Below are positions 17,404 to 26,393 of a DNA stretch of 29,114 nt, piece after piece (positions within the stretch are counted from its first letter, which is position 1; every line of letters begins with the position of its first letter). The position numbers and the translations under genes were made by a program. The stretch covers positions 1 to 29,114 of the forward strand of contig QEUW01000045.1 of the NCBI GenBank assembly GCA_003577005.1. Direction: 5' to 3'. Below the pieces are notes generated by a model. That model made no database searches. It saw only the letters and a program-made list of their open reading frames with translations, and was not told where the DNA came from. The DNA comes from Chloroflexota bacterium (GTDB lineage Bacteria > Chloroflexota > Anaerolineae > Caldilineales > Caldilineaceae).

Positions 17404-18813
17404 TTACTGAGCGGTGGCGTCGATAATCTGTTGCAGGGCCTCGCTAAAGCGGTCAGCGGGCAATGCGCCAGGGATGATTCGCCCTTCACCGTTGAAGAGT
17501 ACAATAAAGGTGGGGGTGCCCTGGACAAAAGGCAAACCGTCATTTAGATCCTGCTGGACGCGGGCCAGCGCTTCACCGCCGGCAGCACAGGCATTGAATT
17601 GTTCCAGATCGAGCGCAAGCTCTTCGGCGTAACCCGAGAAGACTGGCGCCGGGTTGCTCACCGACCAAGCTTCCACATGTTCGAAGAGCAGATCGTGCAT
17701 CTCCCAGAACTTTTGCTGGTCGGCGGCGCATTCGGCAGCTACACCGGCAGCTTCGGCCTGAGGGTGGATGTTAAGCGGGAAGTGCTTGAAGACCCACAAC
17801 ACCTGGTCAGTTGCAACAAACGCTTCATCCAGCACCGGCTGTGTCTCCTGGACATGACGCCGGCAATAGGGACACTGAAAATCGGAGAATTCGATGACCA
17901 CGACACTGGCGTCGGGATTGCCGCGATAGAGATCGCCGGCCAGGTTGTAGCCCGGTCGGGCCGGATCGGGGGCAAGCCCGCCAGCGGTAGCCCAAAAGGG
18001 GATTTCTGCGTCTCCTTGCGCTTCGGCTTGTGACGCCTGGGGCGGTGTTTCGCCAGCGACCAGGGCCGTGATCATATTGGCGAACTCGTCATAGGGCTGT
18101 GCGCCGACCAGAAGGAAATTTTCACCTGTGGCCTCGCGAACAAAGTTGAAAGTCGGCGTACCGGTGACACCCAAAGCCTGACCTTCGGCCAGACTTTGCT
18201 CGATCTCGGCGTTCATGACGCCGCTGGCGACGCAATCTTCAAAACGCGCCGGGTCTACGCCGATCTCTTCGGCTAACCGTACCAGGTGAGGTTGGGGGTC
18301 AGATAGATTTGACCAAACAGTTTGTGTCGCAAAGAGTTCGTCATGCATCTCCCAAAACGCAGCCGCAGAACCCTGCTCGGCAACACAGAGGGCTGCCACA
18401 TGTGCGGCGGGTGCATTGGGGTGGAGTTGCGCAATGGGAAAATCGCGAAAGACGACACGCGCCTGGTTGTTGCGCACAAAGGCGTCATCGAGCGCCGGTT
18501 CGGTCTGCACGTAGTAGCGGGCGCAGAAGGGGCACCCAAAATCGCTATACTCGTAAATGGTGACCGGTGCGTCAGGCGCACCGCGGAACGGATAACCTTC
18601 CGCGGTAAAGCCAACCGGCAGATCTTTGAAGCGCTCGGTTGCTACCACTGGAACAGCAGCGGTAGCCGGGGTCGCTGTAGCAGCGGCCGGCTCGATGGCC
18701 GCTGGTGTTGGGGTTTGAATCAGCGGCATTGTACACGCACCCAGCACAAGTAGGGCAACAAGCGCGAGCCAGACCCAGATGCGTCGCTCCCGGGTGGTTT
18801 GTCTTTCATCCAT
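17404..18813 (-). CDS. Tandem DsbA-like (two-domain) lipoprotein
   Basis: The ATG at 18813 is preceded by GGAGG with 7-nt spacing; 469 aa. The N-terminal TM-like segment ends in the lipobox LGAC (lipidated Cys near residue 27), followed by an Ala/Thr/Pro-rich linker. Two thioredoxin-fold DsbA-type domains follow: the first has YSDFGCPFC and the cis-Pro loop GTPTFNFV, the second FSDFQCPYC and GTPTFIVLF, each with the helical-insert motif FWEMHDELF or FWEMHDLLF. Family knowledge: such proteins form or shuffle disulfides in exported proteins. Fusion of two complete domains suggests gene duplication, and the downstream gene, 55 bp away, is a third member with the TGA-coded active site. The probable role is oxidative folding of the many exported Cys-containing proteins. 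No DsbB or VKOR partner is in the window. Confidence 0.9.
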   Translation of the reverse strand: MDERQTTRERRIWVWLALVALLVLGACTMPLIQTPTPAAIEPAAATATPATAAVPVVATERFKDLPVGFTAEGYPFRGAPDAPVTIYEYSDFGCPFCARYYVQTEPALDDAFVRNNQARVVFRDFPIAQLHPNAPAAHVAALCVAEQGSAAAFWEMHDELFATQTVWSNLSDPQPHLVRLAEEIGVDPARFEDCVASGVMNAEIEQSLAEGQALGVTGTPTFNFVREATGENFLLVGAQPYDEFANMITALVAGETPPQASQAEAQGDAEIPFWATAGGLAPDPARPGYNLAGDLYRGNPDASVVVIEFSDFQCPYCRRHVQETQPVLDEAFVATDQVLWVFKHFPLNIHPQAEAAGVAAECAADQQKFWEMHDLLFEHVEAWSVSNPAPVFSGYAEELALDLEQFNACAAGGEALARVQQDLNDGLPFVQGTPTFIVLFNGEGRIIPGALPADRFSEALQQIIDATAQ

Positions 18814-18916
18814 AGTTGATCCTCCAGATTCAGCCTCCGTTGGCGTGGCTGACCTGGCGCAACGGCCACTGGTTGCACTACCGGACAACGGGGAGAACAA
18901 AAACGAGTTGAGGCAC

Positions 18917-18945
18917 ACTATAACATATAGTTGCATACCTGGTAA
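18917..18945 (-). promoter_or_regulatory. Promoter of the DsbA-like operon
   Basis: On the minus strand, TTACCA (18945-18940), a 17-bp spacer and TATAGT (18922-18917) lie about 105 bp before the start codon of the tandem DsbA-like gene. Agreement with the sigma-70 consensus is 4/6 and 5/6 bases. The leader would be about 95 nt. Confidence 0.5.
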
Positions 18946-19073
18946 AGAATAGCTTCCTGCAGGGTACGTCCCGCAAAGTAACAGGCGCGCAACGGCTCCA
19001 GCACCGGCGACATGCGAGCACCGGGTACAAATATCGTCCTCGCCAGCGCCAGGCACATTGCCCTTGAGAAGGA

Positions 19074-19107
19074 GAAGCGAGGCTTTTTCGATTCAAAGCC
19101 TCGCTTC
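19074..19107 (-). terminator. 13-bp perfect hairpin after the HTH gene
   Basis: A perfect 13-bp inverted repeat (19074-19086 with 19095-19107, 8-nt loop) lies 37 bp after the stop of the minus-strand HTH gene. No T tract follows, but position and stem strength suit a transcription terminator. It also separates this gene from the DsbA operon promoter. Confidence 0.55.
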
Positions 19108-19143
19108 CTTAACTATTGTCAAATGATAGCAGTGCAGCAAAAG

Positions 19144-19590
19144 TCAAGGGGCAGTCAAAACAATACCACCCGATTGGAGAATCTGGCGGATCGTCTCCAC
19201 GCTAATGCGGCGCACGATCCCTTGTTCCATCAAGTAATGACGCAGCCTTTGAAGCGACCATCTGGGGTAGGGAAGCCCTAATGTACGCGGGTCAGTCTTG
19301 GCAATAGCAATGATACGCTGGCGTTGATCACCAGAAAAGAGACGAGGTCGGCCGGGGGATTTGCCACTGCGTAGCCCATCGACACCATGTTTGCGAAAGC
19401 GGTGAATCCACTTGCGCACATTGATGGGATGGAGATTAACGATGCGGCTGATCTCTGGCACACTCTTCCCTTCTGCGGAGAGCAGCACGATGCGGACGCG
19501 GCTTACTGGCAGGCTTTCCTCCTGCCCATGTACGATTGAACGTAGTTGCTGCAATTTGTGCGAGTCTAAACTTTGAACATAAAGCGCCAT
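19144..19590 (-). CDS. Stand-alone IS630-type helix-turn-helix protein (transposase N-terminal part)
   Basis: The ATG at 19590 follows AGGAAGGGGG by 10 nt, giving 148 aa (a GTG 3 codons upstream is also open). The first 70 residues hold a homeodomain-like HTH ([37 protein letters not shown] is spread over 33-69). A basic linker (KSPGRPRLF) and a second winged HTH ([16 protein letters not shown] ... SVETIRQIL) follow. This is the usual DNA-binding half of IS630/Tc1-type transposases, but the DDE catalytic half is absent: the frame stops after LTAP and the next 300 bp hold no catalytic domain in any frame. It is either a decayed insertion sequence or a domesticated DNA-binding protein. The clean start, ribosome site and following hairpin favour an expressed gene. 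I see no flanking terminal repeats. Confidence 0.65.
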   Translation of the reverse strand: MALYVQSLDSHKLQQLRSIVHGQEESLPVSRVRIVLLSAEGKSVPEISRIVNLHPINVRKWIHRFRKHGVDGLRSGKSPGRPRLFSGDQRQRIIAIAKTDPRTLGLPYPRWSLQRLRHYLMEQGIVRRISVETIRQILQSGGIVLTAP

Positions 19591-19599
19591 TCTCAACAC

Positions 19600-19946
19600 A
19601 CCCCCTTCCTCTGATATGAACGGTCAAATGGTAGCCAAAATCCACAGTCGCGTCTGTGGCTGGGCGACTGTGGTTGTGCTGACTATTAGTTTAGCAAGGA
19701 TCGTTCGATGGTTGAATCCTACAAAGTAGCGATCTTTAACAGTTCGAAGGGACGATACTTGGTGGTAATTTACTACAGCAAATGTCTTAGATCCCGCTTG
19801 CATCTTTCCATTGTAGGGGTTTGAATAACTACAAGAGTGTCCTGCGGGTTCAGATACGGCTATCCGCCGCCATTCAATGGCCATTTGCGACGGAGAGCAC
19901 GGGGGATCACTTACCTCTGAGGAATGGCTAAAGGCTAACCCGCCCC
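19600..19946. other. Intergenic stretch with one hairpin, no gene seen
   Basis: About 350 bp between the HTH gene and the receiver-like gene. It contains the 10-bp hairpin at 19642-19673 and no open frame with a convincing start. The only other structure noted is the small palindrome CCATTCAATGG near 19870. Confidence 0.5.
19642..19673. repeat. Inverted repeat with two competing stems
   Basis: CCACAGTCGC (19642-19651) is the exact inverse of 19664-19673. The same CCACAG can alternatively pair with CTGTGG at 19654-19659, so two mutually exclusive stems are possible. On the minus strand it lies about 50 nt before the HTH start and is followed by ATTTT, which could make it a leader attenuator or the terminator of the receiver-like gene. 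Confidence 0.45.
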
Positions 19947-20396
19947 TTAGAATCCTGACAGCCAACGACGAAGCAGGGCCATGCAGCGGGCAACGATGAT
20001 CCCAACGGGCGCATCGGCCAGCATGACAGCATCGGCGCCGGCCGGTAGCGCAACCAGAGACCATTCATACGTCTGTTGATCGGTAAGCAGTACGATAGGA
20101 GCACGATTACATGTACGAATCTGGTGGATTGTCTCGCGTACCTGGGTGTACGTTTGATCGGTGATTCGTAGCAAAATCAGATCGAAGTGTCGGCAGGCCT
20201 CACCCGGGGCACCCTCCTGTGCCATGATATAGACCCAAAGAGACTGGGCAGCCAAACTTTCGCGCAGTGACTGCTCCATGATCCCTTCGTCACTGGAAGG
20301 CTGCAGCCAAAGCGCCCGAACCCTGGCCGCAGGAATGGTCACATCGCATCGTTGTCCGATAGAAACATTCGGTTTCGCGCCGTGTGGGCCCTTCAT
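19947..20396 (-). CDS. Degenerate receiver-like (pseudo-response-regulator) protein
   Basis: The start is uncertain: ATG 20396 (149 aa) is used, but ATG 20429 and GTG 20507 are in frame, and none has a strong ribosome site. The last 120 residues follow the alternating strand/helix pattern of a CheY-type receiver: VRALWLQPS, FDLILLRIT, APIVLLTDQ, GADAVMLAD, then a C-terminal helix ending ALLRRWLSGF. The phosphorylated Asp expected at the end of strand 3 is Arg in LILLRIT, and the conserved Lys near strand 5 is missing (MLADAP), so phosphorylation is unlikely. No output domain is attached. Possible role: phosphorylation-independent protein interaction. The gene runs into a 350-bp spacer and has no clear operon partner. 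The fold call is by eye and could be wrong. Confidence 0.5.
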   Translation of the reverse strand: MKGPHGAKPNVSIGQRCDVTIPAARVRALWLQPSSDEGIMEQSLRESLAAQSLWVYIMAQEGAPGEACRHFDLILLRITDQTYTQVRETIHQIRTCNRAPIVLLTDQQTYEWSLVALPAGADAVMLADAPVGIIVARCMALLRRWLSGF

Positions 20397-20507
20397 ATGA
20401 ATCCCGTATCGTAGTTTTGGTCTTGGCATCGATAGTGGCTTCATCGGTTTTGTGGCACCTGCACCAGACACAGATATTGGATACAAATGCCTGCAATAAA
20501 TGTTCAC

Positions 20508-20892
20508 CGCCTACAACTATCCTGGTTGTTAATAGCCCGCACACGGTTAAGACAACTGGAGAGCGTTAACACGGTATGGCGATAACTGTCTTTAATGGAG
20601 TTGTTCTACTCTCTTCATTGCTTACACTTTCGTATGTAGCCTGTACTAATTATATGTTAAAAAGAAGAGAGCACAAGTCATAATTAGTTACTGCTAGCTG
20701 ACAACTCGAATTTCCTATACTTTCAACATTTATGGAACAAGTATCTACAACCATCTAAAACGAATTCAGTGCTGCCTACAGGCCAATACCCGCTATCAAT
20801 TCATGAGGAAGAGAATGCACTATGTAAACGCACTCCATAGTATAATGGCTGAAGAGTTTCGCCCACCGAGTGTTCTATGCCGGAGGAACTGT
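20508..20892. other. AT-rich divergent intergenic region
   Basis: About 385 bp between divergently transcribed genes, visibly richer in A and T than its surroundings (for example 20630-20760). It carries the -10 and inverted repeat of the CBS gene at its right end. I see no RNA gene in it. Confidence 0.5.
20819..20846 (+). promoter_or_regulatory. -10 box with overlapping 6-bp inverted repeat before the CBS gene
   Basis: TATAAT at 20841-20846 would start transcription near 20853, about 40 nt before the CBS start. ACTATG (20819-20824) and CATAGT (20836-20841) form an inverted repeat whose right arm touches the -10 box, so it may be an operator. No good -35 box is visible, which would fit activator dependence. 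Confidence 0.4.
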
Positions 20893-21330
20893 ATGCACCG
20901 TATTCCCGTCCGCCAGATTATGCAGACAACCGTTGTCACCATCCATCCTGATGCGCTTGTGGCGGATGCCGCCCAGATTCTCGAGGAATTCCACATTCGC
21001 CGGCTGCCGGTGGTCAATGAAGACGGCTGTCTGGTGGGAATTATTACCGATTCAGACATTCGTGAGGCTGAGGCGGCGAGCAGTGTGGGGAACCCTTATG
21101 AGCCGGTGGCCCAAGAAAGTTGGTTGGCGGTGGCTGATGTGATGACACGCGAGGTGGTTACCGTCGAACCCACGGCAACGGTGGGACAGTTAGCCGTCAA
21201 GCTCATCGAGCACAAGATCGGCGGGTTGCCTGTGGTTGAGTGTGAAGGCGACAACCTGCGCCTCATCGGCATCGTCAGCGAGACGGACATCTTCCGGATG
21301 ATAGCCGATGCCTGGGAACAGAGTCAATAA
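20893..21330 (+). CDS. CBS-domain pair protein
   Basis: The start is the ATG at 20893, 6 nt after GGAGG (20882-20886), giving 145 aa; an in-frame ATG at 20803 lacks a ribosome site and would precede the -10 box. Two CBS motifs fill the protein: CBS1 about 5-65 (VRQIMQTTVVTIHP ... HIRRLPVVNEDGCLVGIITDSDI is spread over it) and CBS2 about 78-140 (VADVMTREVVTVEP ... IGGLPVV ... LIGIVSETDI). Family knowledge: such stand-alone Bateman modules bind adenine nucleotides and regulate partner proteins. It is followed 16 bp later by a strong hairpin shared with convergent groEL, so it is monocistronic. The partner cannot be told from context. Confidence 0.9.
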   Translation: MHRIPVRQIMQTTVVTIHPDALVADAAQILEEFHIRRLPVVNEDGCLVGIITDSDIREAEAASSVGNPYEPVAQESWLAVADVMTREVVTVEPTATVGQLAVKLIEHKIGGLPVVECEGDNLRLIGIVSETDIFRMIADAWEQSQ

Positions 21331-21346
21331 ATCATAAAGACGCAAA

Positions 21347-21375
21347 AAAGAGGACGCCTGTACGGCGTCCTCTTT
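21347..21375. terminator. Bidirectional terminator between the CBS gene and groEL
   Basis: A perfect 12-bp stem (21347-21358 with 21364-21375, loop TGTAC) is flanked by A-rich sequence on the left and T-rich sequence on the right. It therefore has the form of an intrinsic terminator for both the plus-strand CBS gene and the minus-strand groEL gene, whose stop is 12 bp away. Confidence 0.88.
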
Positions 21376-21386
21376 CTTTACAGAAA

Positions 21387-23027
<1,641 letters not shown>

Positions 23028-23080
23028 TCAACTCTCCTGTACAAACAGTATGATTTTCCGAAACGAACTGTTACAAATGC

Positions 23081-23180
23081 GTGATGAGTAATACGTGATG
23101 CGTAATACGTGATGCGTAACGCATGGTCTGTTACGGTGGGTCACGAATTACGGACTACGGATTACGAACCACGAACTACG
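23081..23180. repeat. Inverted array of heptad repeats between groES and groEL
   Basis: Left arm: three 14-bp units of the form GTGATGMGTAATAC (23081-23094, 23095-23108, last unit diverged 23109-23122). Right arm: six heptads ending in YACG (23139-23180, for example AATTACG, GACTACG, GATTACG). Left and right arms are related in inverted orientation, so the 100 bp can fold as a long imperfect hairpin with a loop near 23123-23138. The right arm touches the groES stop codon. A relative lies at 26344-26387. Confidence 0.7.
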
Positions 23181-23475
23181 CCTCACCATTCAACACAATG
23201 GCCAGGACATCGCTCTCCTTGAGGATCAGATATTCCTTGCCTTGCAGCTTGACATTGGTGCCGGAGTACCGGGCGTAGAGGACGGTGTCACCGACGCTCA
23301 CATCCATGCTGATGCGCTCACCGTTTTCTTTGCGGGCGCCAGGGCCGGCCGCAATGACTCTGCCTTCCTGGGGCTTTTCTTTGGCCGTTTCGGGCAGGAA
23401 AATACCCGAGGCGGTCTGTTCCTGTTGCTCGAGGGGTTCGATGACCAGGCGGTCGCCGAGAGGTTTCAGGTTCAT
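23176..23475 (-). CDS. groES: 10-kDa co-chaperonin GroES
   Basis: 99 aa, a normal length. The mobile-loop segment with [17 protein letters not shown] (residues about 15-31), GRVIAAGPG and VLYARYSGT are typical. It caps GroEL and is the first gene of the operon. The ATG at 23475 has AAGGAG 9 nt upstream, and the 5' region carries a perfect CIRCE operator. The stop codon overlaps the start of the heptad repeat array. Confidence 0.98.
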   Translation of the reverse strand: MNLKPLGDRLVIEPLEQQEQTASGIFLPETAKEKPQEGRVIAAGPGARKENGERISMDVSVGDTVLYARYSGTNVKLQGKEYLILKESDVLAIVLNGEA

Positions 23476-23542
23476 GGACAGCTTCTCCTTGAACTATGGA
23501 TGAACAAACTACCAAATAGATTCTGTAACAAAAATCGGGCAA

Positions 23543-23569
23543 TTAGCACTCGATGGGTGAGAGTGCTAA
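23543..23569 (-). promoter_or_regulatory. CIRCE operator (HrcA binding site)
   Basis: TTAGCACTC (23543-23551), 9 bp, GAGTGCTAA (23561-23569): an exact match to the CIRCE consensus, 68 bp before groES and just downstream of its -10 box. It implies repression by HrcA, relieved by heat or unfolded protein. Confidence 0.97.
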
Positions 23570-23577
23570 CTGCCCGT

Positions 23578-23606
23578 ACTATAACGGATTGTTTTATTCC
23601 TTGCAA
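23578..23606 (-). promoter_or_regulatory. groES-groEL promoter
   Basis: On the minus strand, TTGCAA (23606-23601), a 17-bp spacer and TATAGT (23583-23578) lie immediately upstream of the CIRCE element. This is the standard arrangement for a housekeeping-sigma, HrcA-controlled operon. Confidence 0.75.
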
Positions 23607-23627
23607 ATTCTGTGATCAGAAATTTGC
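23603..23627. repeat. 10-bp dyad overlapping the groES -35 box
   Basis: GCAAATT-CTG (23603-23612) pairs with CAG-A-AATTTGC (23617-23627), with one bulged A and a TGAT loop. It lies about 75 bp after the stop of the minus-strand cNMP-like gene, so it may terminate that transcript. It also overlaps the -35 box and could bind a regulator. No T tract follows. Confidence 0.45.
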
Positions 23628-23703
23628 GCTCAACAAAGCGAAAAATCGTAAAAGTTTTGCTAGCATTGTGTTAGAGAAATGTATACATCCGGTTGGGTAG
23701 CGT

Positions 23704-26301
23704 CTATTTCGTCGCCCGCTGAAAGACAAGATAAAAACTGGTGTGGATCCCATACATACGCTGTTCAATACTGCCCATCCCCAGATTTTTGACCCGATCA
23801 CTGGGAAGACCTTCGACATGGGCGGTGTAGGCGTACCCGGCGGCGTACATTTGAAAGTTAAAACCAAAATCAGGCGGCGCCTTATCTTCAACCGGGCCGC
23901 TGGTCACGCCTTCACCCCAAAAGACCGTCACAGGCTGGCCGACCATGCGGTTGCCATTTTCGTCGAGCACTTCGATATAAATGTGGTGCTTGCCCCCAGA
24001 TTCGACTTCATCGGCCCAGCGCGCCTCGATCAGGCGGAAATAAGGTTGGCCCGGGCCGACCTGAGCCTCCTCCACTGTTACACCTAGCTGGTCGAGCCGG
24101 CTATCCCAACTGCGAGGTCTTGCTGCCGGCTGTACCTCGCCGGGCGCATCCTGCTCTCCTGGTTCGGGTTGGGCGGCTGGTGGGGCCGCCTGTACCGCCG
24201 CCTGCGGTTGCGCCGGAATAAATTGGGACCGAGTCGTGGGAATGGGGGTTGCAGCTGCAAACAGGGCGGGCGGCGCCGTAGGCGTCACGGGTGGCGTGTT
24301 GGTCGGGGGCGGCGTATAGGTGGGTGTAGGTGGCAACTGGCTCTCGAACAAGGCAAGAGCACGCGCCGTGTCGCGATCAGCAGCGGCCACTTCGTAACTG
24401 CCCATGGAATAGACAGCGGCCAATGCTCGCGACATGGAACTGCCGGCACGGTTACCGCTCACTAGATCAAAGATGATCCACGGCACGGTAACGCCCAACA
24501 AAAAGAGAATCAGTAAGATGAGCAAGGCAAAACGAACTTTACCCCAACCGGTCAAATTGCTATACCATTGGCCAAAACCGCCGCGTTCGACCGGTGGGCC
24601 TCCGCTTTGTACGGCTCCCGCTTGCCGCCGGCGTGCGGCTACCGCTGGCGCCGCCGGAGCAGGTTCGTAACCAACCAGATCCTCCCCCGACGGCTGCATC
24701 ATACGCTGGCTGAGCATCCGGCTCATGCTGATCGCCAGGCTGGGATAGCGGTTCATCAACAACTCAAAATCTGCTTTGCTCAGCGTCCAGACATCGACAT
24801 CGCTTTCGGCGATGACCGTGGTGTTGTGGGGCTGGTTGGTCAACAGCGCCCGTTCGCCAAACGCTTCTCCCTCTCCCAAGCTCCAGCCGGAACCACTCAG
24901 TGGCTGGACGCGCACAGTGCCCCGTTCGATCAAAAAGAGCATCTCTGCCGGCGTATTGACGCGGTAGATCTGTTCACCCGCACGGTAACGAGTGGGGCGA
25001 AGGCGCTCCACCACCTGGCGCAGATCGGTCGAACTGAGGTCGGCCAACAACTCGAACCTGCGAAAGCGTTCTTCGTTGATCTCGTGCCCGCCCTCCGCCA
25101 GCCGGCTGGCGACGCCCTGGCTGAGGGCGCGGCCCAAGGCCGGGTGGTGATTGGTCAACTCGTCCAGGTCGGATTTATAGAGCACCCAAAGATTGGTGTT
25201 GCGAGTGGCTGTTGCATCCTCGGTGCGGATCAGGCCGGTGAGCAGACTCATTTCGCCGAAAAAGCCACCGGCGCTGATGCGCGCCTTTTCTTCTACCACA
25301 CCACTGGCGTTCTCTTCAGTCAGCTCGATTTCGCCGCTTTCGATGAGGTAGAGCGCATCGCCGGCCTCACCCACGCGATAGACTCGTTCACCTGCCGGCA
25401 CATGTTGTAGCACCAGGCGGTGGGCCATCGCCTGCAAGGTGTTGGGGGGGACTTCTGCAAAGATGGGCATCTGCGCCAGCCGCCGGGCGGCCTGGGCCTG
25501 GTCATTCCTGTTGAGCCGGCCGCGCACATGGCGGCCCAGGCCGCGGCGCAGACCAGGGTGACGGCTGTTGACCGCCTGAAAGCTCTCGGCTGGCAACGTC
25601 CAGACCAGGCTATCTTCGGCGGCAACAGCCGTATTGACGTAAGGTTTGTTGGTGAGCAGCGGCAGCACGCCCAGGATCGCACCCGCCTCGACCCGCTGTA
25701 CGGCCTCGTCGCCGGCGCCTTCGGGGCGAAGTTCAAAACAGCCATTTTCCACGATAAAGAGAGCCGATGACGTCTCGCCGGCTCGATAGAGCGCGTCTCC
25801 AGCGCGGATCGTGCGCGGTTCTAATTGAGCGGCCACTGCTTGCAGGGTATGGTGGGGCAAATTGCCCAACTCGGTGGTGCGCCCCAGGCGTTGGACAAGA
25901 TAGTCCTCCATCTGGGCGATCAGCGCGCCAAAGTTCTGGCTCAGCTTGAGCCCGATCATAGGCTGTTGCAAGACGATCTCGCGCAACTTGCGGTCGGCCA
26001 GTTTCCAATATTCCACATCGCTTACCGCAATTGCATTTACGTCTTGGGTGGTGGCGCGAAAGAGGGCAGCCTCGCCCAACACACTGCCAGGCCCCAATGT
26101 GGCCAGGCTCTGCCCGTTGGCCGTGACCAGACGTACAAAGCCTTTTTCCAAGAGGTAAAGCGCCTCGCTCTGTTCACCTGCGGAAAAGAGCGGCGTATTG
26201 GCTGCGCAGCGCCCGCTGGCAAAACCCGCCATCAACCCCGCTCGCTCCTGGTCACCCAGACCCAGAAAGACTGGCGCAAATCGAATCAGATCACTGTTCA
26301 C
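23704..26301 (-). CDS. Membrane protein with four cyclic-nucleotide-binding-like domains and an external C-terminal domain
   Basis: The start is the GTG at 26301 with GGGAG 6 nt upstream; 865 aa. Four consecutive CAP/cNMP-type beta-barrel domains occupy about 10-130, 145-265, 275-395 and 405-525, each with the cassette glycine/Glu pattern (GSVLGEAALF, GAILGVLPLL, GGFFGEMSLL, GEAFGERALL). The cassette Arg of true cAMP binders (PRxA) is not evident in most, so several may be structural or bind other ligands. A TM helix follows at about 590-612, then a Pro/Thr-rich external linker and a C-terminal beta-type domain (VLDENGNRMVGQPVTVFW ... HTSFYLVFQR). The upstream lipoprotein gene carries a related last domain. 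Probable role: cytoplasmic sensing linked to an external module. No HTH or kinase domain is attached. The product is unnamed. Confidence 0.85.
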   Translation of the reverse strand: MNSDLIRFAPVFLGLGDQERAGLMAGFASGRCAANTPLFSAGEQSEALYLLEKGFVRLVTANGQSLATLGPGSVLGEAALFRATTQDVNAIAVSDVEYWKLADRKLREIVLQQPMIGLKLSQNFGALIAQMEDYLVQRLGRTTELGNLPHHTLQAVAAQLEPRTIRAGDALYRAGETSSALFIVENGCFELRPEGAGDEAVQRVEAGAILGVLPLLTNKPYVNTAVAAEDSLVWTLPAESFQAVNSRHPGLRRGLGRHVRGRLNRNDQAQAARRLAQMPIFAEVPPNTLQAMAHRLVLQHVPAGERVYRVGEAGDALYLIESGEIELTEENASGVVEEKARISAGGFFGEMSLLTGLIRTEDATATRNTNLWVLYKSDLDELTNHHPALGRALSQGVASRLAEGGHEINEERFRRFELLADLSSTDLRQVVERLRPTRYRAGEQIYRVNTPAEMLFLIERGTVRVQPLSGSGWSLGEGEAFGERALLTNQPHNTTVIAESDVDVWTLSKADFELLMNRYPSLAISMSRMLSQRMMQPSGEDLVGYEPAPAAPAVAARRRQAGAVQSGGPPVERGGFGQWYSNLTGWGKVRFALLILLILFLLGVTVPWIIFDLVSGNRAGSSMSRALAAVYSMGSYEVAAADRDTARALALFESQLPPTPTYTPPPTNTPPVTPTAPPALFAAATPIPTTRSQFIPAQPQAAVQAAPPAAQPEPGEQDAPGEVQPAARPRSWDSRLDQLGVTVEEAQVGPGQPYFRLIEARWADEVESGGKHHIYIEVLDENGNRMVGQPVTVFWGEGVTSGPVEDKAPPDFGFNFQMYAAGYAYTAHVEGLPSDRVKNLGMGSIEQRMYGIHTSFYLVFQRATK

Positions 26302-26343
26302 AAAGGCTCCCTGCGGATCACAGGTTGTCGTTTTTCATAATGC

Positions 26344-26387
26344 GTGGTGCGTGATCGGGCAATTACGTACTACGCATCACGCGCCAC
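26344..26387. repeat. Inverted repeat of the same heptad family
   Basis: GTGGTGCGTGAT (26344-26355) is the inverse of ATCACGCGCCAC (26376-26387) with one mismatch and a 20-nt loop containing AATTACG and TACTACG heptads. These YACG heptads match those between groES and groEL. It sits in the 92-bp spacer between two same-strand genes, just after a stop codon. Confidence 0.7.
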
Positions 26388-26393
26388 CTATTC

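Noticed and set aside
19074..19590. Complete IS630 insertion sequence
   Set aside because: No DDE domain, no terminal inverted repeats flanking the ORF on both sides and no TA duplication that I can see.
23081..23122. Three 14-bp repeats considered as a CRISPR array
   Set aside because: Units are contiguous with no spacers and far too short; they belong to the heptad-repeat structure.
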